Positions 6,769 through 13,405 of a DNA stretch of 25,041 nt are shown in pieces. The translations under genes were made by a program, and so were the position numbers. Numbering within the stretch: position 1 is the first letter of the stretch; each line of letters begins with the position of its first letter. The stretch covers positions 1 to 25,041 of the forward strand of contig JAJZJI010000009.1 in NCBI GenBank assembly GCA_021828345.1, in the 5' to 3' direction. Under the pieces are notes generated by a model. That model was not told the DNA's origin and made no database searches. It worked only from the letters and a program-made list of their open reading frames with translations. This stretch comes from Microcaldota archaeon (GTDB lineage: Archaea; Micrarchaeota; Micrarchaeia; Micrarchaeales; Micrarchaeaceae).

Positions 6769-7365
6769 TCATTGCATCAATGCCGAAGCGGCATTCATCA
6801 AATCGACTATTTCTGTTTTAGCACTCTCAAGCGCAATTATCTCATTATCTGGAAGATACAAATTTATTAAATGGTTTTTAGTTCCACTAAAGAGCCAACT
6901 ACCTACTTCAACATTTCTGTATTTATAAGTTAAATCAGCGATAAAGTTTGATTCTGAAGTTAATTTCTGTATAAGGCTAAGTATATCAGGATTTACTGCC
7001 GATATAAAAATGCGTTCTTCGGCGTTTTCGTTTCTACCTACAAGAACTGGTGTTATTATAGGTATCTTGCTCTGCTTTGCTTGGAGTGATATATTTTGCT
7101 TTAATTGTGCTGTTGCAGAACCGACCTTCGACAATAAATTGCCAAGAGCGTCATTCTCATCAGCCATATTCAATATAATACCATCAACATAGCTGTTTAC
7201 CTCCTCCACCATATTACTTACTGTTGTTTTTATATTTGCTGTTTTAGCATATTTGGCAGGATTAGATAAGAAGTCGCGTATGGAAAGTTTATATTTTCCT
7301 GATATCTTACCATCAATACTACTTATTACATAATCGGTATAATCACTCCACATTTCATTAGCCAT
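6769..7365 (-). CDS. Hypothetical protein, operon partner of the AK6-type kinase
   Basis: A 198-residue soluble protein I do not recognise. No membrane segment, no metal-binding cysteines and no nucleotide motif are visible. The first half is helical and polar (SVGSATAQLKQNISL-like amphipathic stretches), the second half alternates short strands and helices (SKIPIITPVLVG, ERIFISAVNPD) and ends in a hydrophobic helix. The ATG at 7365 is preferred over the GTG at 7374 because GGTG at 7372-7375 is the likely Shine-Dalgarno core, followed by TTTTTA before the ATG, the same layout as the E1-beta start. It lies immediately upstream of the AK6-type gene, so a shared role is possible but unproven. 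Confidence 0.6.
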   Translation of the reverse strand: MANEMWSDYTDYVISSIDGKISGKYKLSIRDFLSNPAKYAKTANIKTTVSNMVEEVNSYVDGIILNMADENDALGNLLSKVGSATAQLKQNISLQAKQSKIPIITPVLVGRNENAEERIFISAVNPDILSLIQKLTSESNFIADLTYKYRNVEVGSWLFSGTKNHLINLYLPDNEIIALESAKTEIVDLMNAASALMQ

Positions 7366-7438
7366 TAAAAACACCAGTCATAAATAATTACAATTAAATA
7401 CTACTATTAAGGTAAAATATATATAATAAGATGATTGC

Positions 7439-7693
7439 ATGGGTATTGACGAGCCGAATGTTAAAAAGCGTATATTAAAAGATATAGATATATTTAGCAG
7501 CAATATTGAAAAATTGCCAATAATAGAAAATAAAATGCAGGTAAAAATTGTTGATCTTTCAAAAATGTATGCAAAGGACTCTAAGAGTTATCTTGAGAAA
7601 GGCGATATCTACACATCTTTTTCATGTATATCGTATGCTCATGGGCTTTTAGATGCTATAAGAACATTAAATGGCGTGAGCGAATATGTATAA
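7439..7693 (+). CDS. DUF357 family protein
   Basis: An 84-residue archaeal protein of the DUF357 family. The hallmark is the helical segment AKDSKSYLEKGDIYTSFSCI followed by SYAHGLLDAIRTL, matching the family pattern of a helical hairpin with 'YAYGLLDA'. Biochemical function is unknown. Its last eight bases overlap the start of trm1 (ATGTATAA carries the trm1 ATG and this gene's stop), so the two are translationally coupled. The ATG at 7439 gives the usual family length of 70-90 residues. Confidence 0.8.
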   Translation: MGIDEPNVKKRILKDIDIFSSNIEKLPIIENKMQVKIVDLSKMYAKDSKSYLEKGDIYTSFSCISYAHGLLDAIRTLNGVSEYV

Positions 7694-8792
7694 AGAAGGT
7701 AGTGTAACAATAACTGGCGGTGCGTTTATAAACGAGAAAGCTAAACTCACCCGTGATCTATCTATATTAATAGCCAATTATATGAATTCAAAATATAAAA
7801 TAAAGAGTGCATTAGATCCTACTGCTGCTACTGGAATAAGAGGCATGCGTTATAGCAAGGAGGTGGGTGTAGAGGATGTCGATTTTTTGGAGATAAATGA
7901 AACATCATATGAATCATTGAAGAAAAATATAAAGCAAAATAAGATCAAAGGTAATGCGTATAATGTTAGCATACAGGAATTTGCTAATACTACAAAAAAT
8001 AAATATGATATAATAGATCTGGATCCGTTTGGCGGTGCAACACCCTATATATTTGATATAATGAAGATAGCAAAAAATAATACCCTACTTTTTGTAACAG
8101 TTACTGATACAGCAGTTCTATGTGGAGCACATGCAAATGCGTGTTTAAAACTCTATAACGCAGTGCCATTGCATAATGAAATATGTCATGAAGTAGGTCT
8201 TAGAATATTATTGGGATATATTGCGCGTATTGCAGCATCATTTAATTTCGGTATAGATGTCCATTTGTCTATGGTATATAAACATTACATGCGGGTATGG
8301 TTGCAATTAAATTATAATTCTAATAATGCTTTAAATTCTATTAAAAATATGGGATATATGTTTTTTTGCAATAGTTGTGGAAATAGAGGTAGTAAAAGTG
8401 GTCTTGCACCTATAATAGATAAATGTCCTGTTTGTAATTCAAAACTAATCGTGGGTGGACCATTATGGACTAGTAAATTAAAGAACCTTAATACTATAAA
8501 TTACATAATAAAAGAAATGGATATGTTTGATATGAAAAATGAGGATAAAAAAATAATTACTACTATATTAAATGAGGATGATACTAATAACTGTTATTCA
8601 ATATCACATATGACTCATAGACTTAAGCTTGGATCTGTAAAGCAATCATATGTAATAGACGAATTAAAAAAAATGGGATATAATGTTTCAATAACGCATT
8701 ACAATCCCAATATGATACGTACCGATGCGGCATATTTAGATATCGTAGATGTGATAAAAAAATTATACAATGAGCGTATATCTCGTAAATAA
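7686..8792 (+). CDS. trm1: tRNA (guanine(26)-N2)-dimethyltransferase Trm1
   Basis: A 368-residue SAM-dependent methyltransferase that makes m2G/m2,2G at tRNA position 26. Supporting motifs: SAM site ALDPTAATGIRGMRY (42-56), acidic loop at FLEIN (67-71), catalytic DLDPFGG (111-117), and the Trm1-specific VTDTAVLCG (139-147) and CHEVGLRIL. Near residue 230 a C-x2-C ... C-x2-C zinc finger (CNSCG, CPVCN) is present, as in archaeal Trm1. A C-terminal helical domain follows. Length is typical. It overlaps the DUF357 gene by eight bases. Both tRNAs in this window carry G at the expected position 26. Confidence 0.95.
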   Translation: MYKEGSVTITGGAFINEKAKLTRDLSILIANYMNSKYKIKSALDPTAATGIRGMRYSKEVGVEDVDFLEINETSYESLKKNIKQNKIKGNAYNVSIQEFANTTKNKYDIIDLDPFGGATPYIFDIMKIAKNNTLLFVTVTDTAVLCGAHANACLKLYNAVPLHNEICHEVGLRILLGYIARIAASFNFGIDVHLSMVYKHYMRVWLQLNYNSNNALNSIKNMGYMFFCNSCGNRGSKSGLAPIIDKCPVCNSKLIVGGPLWTSKLKNLNTINYIIKEMDMFDMKNEDKKIITTILNEDDTNNCYSISHMTHRLKLGSVKQSYVIDELKKMGYNVSITHYNPNMIRTDAAYLDIVDVIKKLYNERISRK

Positions 8793-8833
8793 ATATTGTT
8801 CAATTCCGCTATTATTCAATATATTAGCAACCT

Positions 8834-8844
8834 ATTTATATATA
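8834..8844 (+). promoter_or_regulatory. TATA box of the small zinc protein gene
   Basis: TTTATATATAA predicts a transcript start near 8866, giving a leader of about 45 bases, unusual among the near-leaderless genes here. Confidence 0.5.
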
Positions 8845-8860
8845 AAAAAGAGCTATAACT

Positions 8861-8920
8861 TTGGAATACAATTTGGTGGATGAGATTGTATTTTAGGGGG
8901 AATAGGTAGAATGGGAATAG
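8861..8920 (+). promoter_or_regulatory. Structured 5' leader with repeated GGGAATAG around the start codon
   Basis: AATACAAT (8865-8872) pairs perfectly with ATTGTATT (8885-8892), extendable by G-U and A-U pairs to 8861/8896, around a 12-base loop. A G5 run and the ribosome site (AGGT, 8904-8907) follow. The octamer GGGAATAG occurs twice, at 8898-8905 and 8913-8920, flanking the ATG at 8911. It suggests control of translation by RNA structure or an antisense RNA. Confidence 0.4.
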
Positions 8921-9195
8921 ATAGATATACAATGGATAGGCATGGGGGCAGCGAAGCTGCTTCCGGATACTTCTGCAAGCTATGTAAAACGCGATTGGCA
9001 GGAGGAGTACCAAAATTTGTAGTGTCATCAAGAGAACTTAGCGGTTCTAGATTGGTACAGAGTGAGAGGGTTTTATGTCCAAAGTGTTATGATAGTATGC
9101 AGATGCGTATATATAACACAAGCATATTATCTAATAATTATAAAAAAAGAGCTGGGCATACGCGGAAGGCAAACCTTTTAAAAGTAGTAGGGTAA
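8911..9195 (+). CDS. Small zinc-ribbon-like protein
   Basis: A 94-residue protein with two C-x2-C knuckles: C22-K-L-C25 and C56-P-K-C59, separated by about 30 residues, the spacing of a single four-cysteine zinc site. The C-terminus is basic (KKRAGHTRKANLLK), as in small nucleic-acid-binding proteins. No specific family is recognised. The ATG at 8911 is preceded by AGGT with short spacing. The mRNA start is unusually structured: a hairpin in the leader and a second 9-bp hairpin at 8944-8964 inside codons 12-18. It lies alone between trm1 and tRNA-Leu. The cysteine pattern supports it as a real gene; its role is unknown. Confidence 0.7.
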   Translation: MGIDRYTMDRHGGSEAASGYFCKLCKTRLAGGVPKFVVSSRELSGSRLVQSERVLCPKCYDSMQMRIYNTSILSNNYKKRAGHTRKANLLKVVG

Positions 9196-9253
9196 TTTAC
9201 CCACAAAGTATATATATAACATAACATTATGTATATACAGAAATAAAAGGCAA

Positions 9254-9266
9254 TAAATTATATATG
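9254..9266 (+). promoter_or_regulatory. TATA box of tRNA-Leu
   Basis: TAAATTATATATG is centred about 31 bases before the tRNA 5' end at 9291, predicting a start a few bases upstream of the mature end. Confidence 0.45.
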
Positions 9267-9290
9267 TTAACCTGTAAATATGTGAAGTAT

Positions 9291-9388
9291 GCAGGGATGG
9301 CGGAGCCCGGTCAAACGCGACGGACTCAAGATCCGCTGGCTTAGGCCTACGGGAGTTCAAAAGAAATGAACAAATCTCCCTCCCTGCA
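9291..9388 (+). tRNA. tRNA-Leu(CAA) with a 13-nt intron in the T-loop
   Basis: Acceptor GCAGGGA (9291-9297) pairs with TCCCTGC (9381-9387), discriminator A 9388. The anticodon loop CTCAAGA (9325-9331) carries CAA (9327-9329), and a class II variable arm GGC-TTAG-GCC (9338-9347) marks leucine. The first anticodon-stem pair (A9320/C9336) is mismatched. The T-stem GGGAG/CTCCC (9351-9355, 9376-9380) encloses 20 bases instead of the normal 7. Removing 13 bases restores the canonical loop TTCAAAT. The insert can form a bulge-helix-bulge-like structure, so this is a spliced gene with the intron at 9361-9373 or an equivalent register. No encoded CCA. Confidence 0.9.
9361..9373 (+). other. 13-nt archaeal tRNA intron (T-loop)
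   Basis: GTTC (9355-9358) pairs with GAAC (9368-9371) as a 4-bp central helix, with AAA bulges on both strands (9359-9361 and 9372-9374), an outer helix GGGA/TCTC, and an A-U pair closing a GAAA tetraloop (9363-9366). Cutting after the second base of each bulge removes 9361-9373. Registers from 9359-9371 to 9362-9374 give the same mature tRNA. A T-loop site needs a splicing endonuclease with relaxed specificity, which is known for some archaeal forms. Confidence 0.75.
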
Positions 9389-9392
9389 TGTT

Positions 9393-9402
9393 TTATTTAT
9401 AT
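9393..9402 (+). promoter_or_regulatory. TATA box of the C39-like gene
   Basis: TTATTTATAT is centred about 28 bases before ATG 9426, supporting a leaderless start there and not at the ATG at 9366, which lies inside tRNA-Leu. Confidence 0.5.
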
Positions 9403-9425
9403 TTGGGTATATGTGGGCGATAGAG

Positions 9426-10112
9426 ATGGCAAAAAATATGAAAAAAACGAAAAATGTTAATGGCAAGGTTAGGGCATCCAGACGCCCAAGCAATGGGAAG
9501 ATGTATGATATACCTCATTATCCACAGAGTGAGGAATTTACCAGTTCTGCAGCATGTGCTATGATGGTATTGAAATTTACAAATAAAAATTTCAAGCCAA
9601 AGAAGGATGAGGAATTTTCAATATGGCAAGATGCCATAGCTGGAAGCGTATGGTATGGGTCTAGACATGGATTAGCATATGCGCTTGCAAAAAGAGGTGC
9701 AAAACCTCAGATAATAAGCAATGCAAAGGATGAGGGATACGAGAAAAAGCTTGCTGTTTTTGAGGGTATAAACGTAGATACGTTAAAGGCGTCATTCGAT
9801 GAAGTGAAAAAGAAAACAAAGGATCTTAACATACTAGAAAGCTTTGGCACTGCATCGATCAATTCGATAAAAAAGCATCTTAATGCTGGTAAAATACCAA
9901 TTATAATAGTTAATGCAAATATGCTAAATCCATATTTAGAGGCAGCTCCGCATTGGGTTGTTGTAAAAGGATATGATAAGGATCTATTTTATGTAAATGA
10001 TCCATATTCTGATAGCACGATAACTATGGAACCAGAACAGTTCAAGCAGATGCTTGGATATGAAGAAGAATATAATATGATAATTGTGCCTGCAAGGCGC
10101 AGTAGCAAATGA
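9426..10112 (+). CDS. C39-like papain-fold protein, probable Cys-to-Ser active site
   Basis: A 228-residue protein of the peptidase C39-like fold. After a basic N-terminus (no signal peptide), YDIPHYPQSEEFTSSAACAMM (two fewer than the full motif span, residues about 27-47) matches the family start where a glutamine oxyanion residue precedes 'TCGPA'; here the nucleophile position reads TSSAA, so serine replaces cysteine, with a cysteine three residues later. The later half has the histidine motif PHWVVVKGYD and the VNDPYSD turn that supplies the third catalytic residue. It could therefore be a non-peptidase family member or a shifted-nucleophile enzyme. The start at 9426 follows from the TATA box at 9393-9402. 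The stop codon lies inside a terminator hairpin. Substrate unknown. Confidence 0.6.
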   Translation: MAKNMKKTKNVNGKVRASRRPSNGKMYDIPHYPQSEEFTSSAACAMMVLKFTNKNFKPKKDEEFSIWQDAIAGSVWYGSRHGLAYALAKRGAKPQIISNAKDEGYEKKLAVFEGINVDTLKASFDEVKKKTKDLNILESFGTASINSIKKHLNAGKIPIIIVNANMLNPYLEAAPHWVVVKGYDKDLFYVNDPYSDSTITMEPEQFKQMLGYEEEYNMIIVPARRSSK

Positions 10113-10138
10113 TTGATTTTATCAATCATTCTTTTTTT
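10108..10138 (+). terminator. Hairpin plus T-run terminator
   Basis: AATGATTGAT (10108-10117) pairs perfectly with ATCAATCATT (10121-10130) around a TTT loop. CTTTTTTT follows (10131-10138). It resembles a bacterial intrinsic terminator, and its stem includes the TGA stop of the C39-like gene. It separates that gene from the convergent nucleotidyltransferase and may stop transcripts from both sides, although the T-run favours the plus direction. Confidence 0.75.
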
Positions 10139-10152
10139 AAATTTTTTAATAA

Positions 10153-10938
10153 TTAAAGAACTTTATTTTTAAAAGTATAATCCATATTTTTGTAGTAGCT
10201 ATCAGGATCTCCTATATTTAGCCATTTATCACTATCCTTTAACATTATCCCATAAACTTTTCCATTGTTGTGTATAAGTTTTCTTATACCTTCAGTTAAT
10301 TCGATCTCACCAGTGTTAGAACTTTTGCCTGCCAATTCTATGAAGTCAAATATCTTATTAGAGAATATGTATGATGCTGTAGCTCCAAAATTTCCTTTCA
10401 GATCTTTTGGTTTTTCAACAATATCATCAATTGTGTATACGTCAAAATCATTATATCTAAAAATATTGGAGACATTTGCTATGCCCGATTTTTTTGGGTT
10501 TTCAACCTTTCTTAAAAATAATACTGCATCTGCATTCTTCTCAAAAAATAGGGATACTCCTGTTTTATAAAGATCGCCTGTTATAACACCATCATCAGCA
10601 TGTACGTACACAGGGTCGGATCCCGCAAATGATCTACCTTTTAAGACTGCGTCCCCAAAACCGAGCGGTTTTTCCTGTCTTAAATAATTATAACCATTCC
10701 CTAAATGTCCTTTTAGAACGCTTTCATGTGATTCCCCTGTGACAATACAATAATCAACAACTCCTGCATCATTGAGCTTGTTTATTATTATGTCAATTAT
10801 AGGAACTACATTTCTTTTTTCATTTATGTGTACATAGAGCGGCACAAGCGCTTTAGGTACCACTCTGGAGAATGGCATCATCCTAGTCGCTAAACCGCCT
10901 GAAGTTATTATAGCCTTTTTTATTATTTTTTCCGGCAA
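10153..10938 (-). CDS. Sugar-1-phosphate nucleotidyltransferase (GalU/RfbA-like)
   Basis: A 261-residue NDP-sugar pyrophosphorylase. The signature near the N-terminus reads SGGLATRMMPFSRVVPKALVPL in two pieces (SGGLATRM, residues 13-20, and PKALVPL about 28-34), matching G-G-x-G-T-R-x-x-P-x-T-x-x-x-P-K. Other family marks are EKPLGFGDAVL (nucleotide/sugar contact), YVHADDGVI (metal-binding acidic strand), IVEKP and FGATASYIF. It most resembles UTP-glucose-1-phosphate uridylyltransferases, so it may supply UDP-glucose to the UDP-sulfoquinovose synthase immediately upstream (14 bases apart, same strand). The start is a TTG at 10938 preceded by GATGG and T5. Exact sugar and nucleotide cannot be fixed from sequence. 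Confidence 0.82.
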   Translation of the reverse strand: MPEKIIKKAIITSGGLATRMMPFSRVVPKALVPLYVHINEKRNVVPIIDIIINKLNDAGVVDYCIVTGESHESVLKGHLGNGYNYLRQEKPLGFGDAVLKGRSFAGSDPVYVHADDGVITGDLYKTGVSLFFEKNADAVLFLRKVENPKKSGIANVSNIFRYNDFDVYTIDDIVEKPKDLKGNFGATASYIFSNKIFDFIELAGKSSNTGEIELTEGIRKLIHNNGKVYGIMLKDSDKWLNIGDPDSYYKNMDYTFKNKVL

Positions 10939-10952
10939 TTAAAAACCATCAA

Positions 10953-12200
10953 TTATTTTTTAGACATCTTTTTTGTATCATTTGAAACTATTGCGCCAGA
11001 ACTTTTCCATGATGTTTTAGGTTCAATAACGCGTATGTATTTTCGAAGCCTTTTCTTTTCCTCTGAAAGATCATCCAATATTACCTGTATTTCGCTTTTT
11101 ATATCTCTTGTTGGGCGTATAATACCTAATTTAGGCAAAACATTTCTTTCAGGATTATAATAATGTATATCTGCCTCTATTCGTGGGTTGTCAACATTTT
11201 TTATTGAAACATTTAATCCCATCTCATCCCCAACCTCCTTTACAATTTCAGCTAACTGCATTACGCTATATGTTTCTGTAAATTGGTTTACAATTCTAAA
11301 ATCTCCATTTTCTGCGGGGTTTTCTATTAATCTTTTTAATGATTCAACACTATCCTCTAGGGATAAAAATGCACGCGTTTGCCCTCCTCTTCCATAAGGT
11401 GTTAGTGGCATGTTTAAAACCGCTTGTACGCAATATCTATTGAGTACGGTTCCCCATGTTTCGTCAAAGTCAAAGCGCGTATATAAACTGGCGTCCGTTA
11501 TCTCTTCTGTACGCGTGCCATAAACGGGTCCTTGCATTATATTTGTGGCGGTCAAACCCCACATCTTATTTGCAAGCCCCATATTATCCGTATCATGTGC
11601 TTTGCTCTGGTGATACCATGACCCCGCTTTTTTAGGCGTTTTTATGATGTCCCTTTTTCCATTAATCAAAGCCTTTACATAATGGCTTTCAGGTATATCA
11701 AAATTTGGGGTTCCATACTCCCCCATAGTACCCATCTTAACTATGTGTATATCCTTTCCTGTTTCCTCTTTGATTACTTTCCATGCATAAATAAGATTTA
11801 TTGTACTAATGATATTATTGTTCATTGTATAAGCTGCATGCCACCAATTTCTCATTGAATATGGCGCAGATCTTTGTTCAGCAAAATGCACAATGGCATC
11901 GGGCATTGTATCTTTTATTAATCTGTAGATTTTTGTATCACGAACATCTGAAATTTTTTCAGGATTAAACTCAGCAACACTAAATTGCTCTATCTGCAGT
12001 GTTCCTTTAAATATGCTCTCAGCTGCAATTTTTCTTTGGGCAGGGGTTAATATTTTAAGCGCCGATGTAGATCCAACCTCCTCTACAGCATTTCTAGTAT
12101 ATAAATTATCTACGCCTATAACATCATGCCCGTGTGCCATCAATCTAATTGTTAGAGGCCAACCTAAATATCCATCAAAACCCATTATCAGAACTTTCAT
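10953..12200 (-). CDS. UDP-sulfoquinovose synthase (SQD1/Agl3-like)
   Basis: A 415-residue extended short-chain dehydrogenase. The NAD motif is GFDGYLG (7-13). The UDP-sulfoquinovose synthase hallmarks are present: MGTMGEYGTPNFDIPE (156-171), with the active-site Thr and Glu, and PKKAGSWYHQSKAHD (189-203), with the Tyr196-Lys200 pair. ARG-rich entry FAEQRSAPYSMR (about 106-117) also matches. The enzyme converts UDP-glucose and sulfite to UDP-sulfoquinovose. In bacteria and plants it serves sulfolipid; in Sulfolobus the homologue Agl3 serves the N-glycan. The C-terminal extension is rich in Lys. It has its own TATA box and a short leader with AGG followed by T7 before ATG 12200. It forms an operon with the nucleotidyltransferase. 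Confidence 0.93.
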   Translation of the reverse strand: MKVLIMGFDGYLGWPLTIRLMAHGHDVIGVDNLYTRNAVEEVGSTSALKILTPAQRKIAAESIFKGTLQIEQFSVAEFNPEKISDVRDTKIYRLIKDTMPDAIVHFAEQRSAPYSMRNWWHAAYTMNNNIISTINLIYAWKVIKEETGKDIHIVKMGTMGEYGTPNFDIPESHYVKALINGKRDIIKTPKKAGSWYHQSKAHDTDNMGLANKMWGLTATNIMQGPVYGTRTEEITDASLYTRFDFDETWGTVLNRYCVQAVLNMPLTPYGRGGQTRAFLSLEDSVESLKRLIENPAENGDFRIVNQFTETYSVMQLAEIVKEVGDEMGLNVSIKNVDNPRIEADIHYYNPERNVLPKLGIIRPTRDIKSEIQVILDDLSEEKKRLRKYIRVIEPKTSWKSSGAIVSNDTKKMSKK

Positions 12201-12240
12201 AAAAAAACCTATCTAATATGAACTACTAAGTCTGTGTAAT

Positions 12241-12250
12241 TTAAATATAA
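12241..12250 (-). promoter_or_regulatory. Promoter of the UDP-sulfoquinovose synthase gene
   Basis: The minus strand reads TTATATTTAA at 12250-12241, predicting a transcript start near 12219 and a leader of about 19 bases that contains AGG (12210-12208), T7 and the ATG. It separates this gene from the GHMP kinase gene upstream. Confidence 0.45.
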
Positions 12251-12313
12251 ATAATGTGTGTTTTTTGCATTTATCGGTAGAATAATACATAAATATAAAA
12301 ATTAAGATAAATC

Positions 12314-13333
12314 CTAAGTGGTAATTTTTTTAGATACCTCCAAGCCCCTGTTTACAAATGTGAATCGTTTTGTAATATAATTAGATTTAATTAATTGTTG
12401 ATTAATATTCGTCAAATTATCACTATCTGCCATTATAAGAACATGTCCTCCATTACCGCCTCCAAGTAATTTATATCCAAATACCTCATTCTTATTCGCA
12501 ATCTCAAAAATACGTTCAATTTTGTCATTACTCATCATGCTACTTAATAATCGCTTATTTTTCCATTCATTCATAAGAAGTCGTCCGATCTGTTGAATAG
12601 AGCTGTCCTTCAAGCGTTGCTTCATCTCCCTTGCGATATCCCTCATGTTATTTAGATAATTTATGGTACTAATATCATTTTTTTTAATATTATTTTTAAT
12701 ATCGTTTATGGAGTTTTCATTTTTGCTTCTAAAACCAGCTTCGACAAATAACATCGAATCCTCCAGTTCCTTCAATTTGGTTTTAGATAATGATAATGGT
12801 TCGACCGTAACAATATCCGAGAAATTAATGAAGTTAAATCCACCATAAACCGCAGCATAAGCGTCCTGTTTTCCCAAATGCACATTCATATCCTCTGATT
12901 CTATTTTGTATGCAAGTTCTGCAATCTCATTTTTATTCAATCTAAAATCCACAAAGTTTTGTAATGCACCTATTATAGCAACTATATTTGCAGAAGACGA
13001 ACCCAATCCTGAACCATATACCATTGGTACATCAATGTCTAATTCAAAACCCCTTTTTATATTTAGATTTTTTATTATAGATTCATAAAAAATACCCAAT
13101 GTTTTCGTATTTCCCACTTCTGCATTTAGCGGTTCATTTGACCTTTTGTTACGTATAACTATTTTTTTATCGTCTCTTTCACAGACAGCTACATTTACAG
13201 CGCAATTTATCGATGCTGATATAACAGAACCCTCAAATCTACTATAATATTCAAAAAGGTCTGTAAATCCACCAGCAAGACCTATTCTAAAAGGTGCGCT
13301 AGCAAAAAAAGTCTCTACCATTAAATCTGCCAT
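12314..13333 (-). CDS. GHMP sugar kinase, HddA-like (heptose-7-phosphate kinase type)
   Basis: A 339-residue GHMP-superfamily kinase. N-terminal APFRIGLAGGFTDLFEYY (13-30) is the sugar-binding motif of the HddA/fucokinase-like group. The ATP loop is GSGLGSSSAN (107-116), GKQDAYAAVYGG (about 154-165) is the third conserved block, and LLGGGNGGHVLIM near residue 300 is the C-terminal GHMP motif. Closest in layout are D-glycero-D-manno-heptose 7-phosphate kinases, which make the 1,7-bisphosphate precursor of GDP-heptose; fucose or another sugar is possible. ATG 13333 directly follows a 72-base divergent promoter region shared with the epimerase at 13406. Its place between UDP-sulfoquinovose synthase and a glycosyltransferase fits surface-sugar synthesis. 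Confidence 0.8.
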   Translation of the reverse strand: MADLMVETFFASAPFRIGLAGGFTDLFEYYSRFEGSVISASINCAVNVAVCERDDKKIVIRNKRSNEPLNAEVGNTKTLGIFYESIIKNLNIKRGFELDIDVPMVYGSGLGSSSANIVAIIGALQNFVDFRLNKNEIAELAYKIESEDMNVHLGKQDAYAAVYGGFNFINFSDIVTVEPLSLSKTKLKELEDSMLFVEAGFRSKNENSINDIKNNIKKNDISTINYLNNMRDIAREMKQRLKDSSIQQIGRLLMNEWKNKRLLSSMMSNDKIERIFEIANKNEVFGYKLLGGGNGGHVLIMADSDNLTNINQQLIKSNYITKRFTFVNRGLEVSKKITT

Positions 13334-13356
13334 ATCAAAAACGGTTAATTAGAATT

Positions 13357-13377
13357 GTTTATACAAATATATAAATT
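13357..13377. promoter_or_regulatory. Divergent promoter pair, GHMP kinase and epimerase
   Basis: TATATAAAT (13368-13376) lies about 34 bases before the plus-strand ATG at 13406. On the minus strand, GTATAAACA around 13357-13365 is centred about 27 bases before ATG 13333. Both genes would have little or no leader. The 72-base gap holds both promoters, so one regulator could control both. Confidence 0.4.
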
Positions 13378-13405
13378 TTTGTTATTAATATCTACTATTG
13401 ATAAT

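Noticed and set aside
8944..8964. Nine-base-pair hairpin as a transcription terminator
   Set aside because: It lies inside a convincing coding sequence with two C-x2-C pairs and has no T-run after it.
9366..9425. Upstream ATG at 9366 as the start of the C39-like protein
   Set aside because: It lies inside tRNA-Leu, and a TATA box at 9393-9402 places the transcript start at about 9425.
13355..13405. N-terminal extension of the epimerase as a signal peptide
   Set aside because: The hydrophobic residues come from the A/T promoter region; the Rossmann motif begins right after ATG 13406, as in cytosolic homologues.
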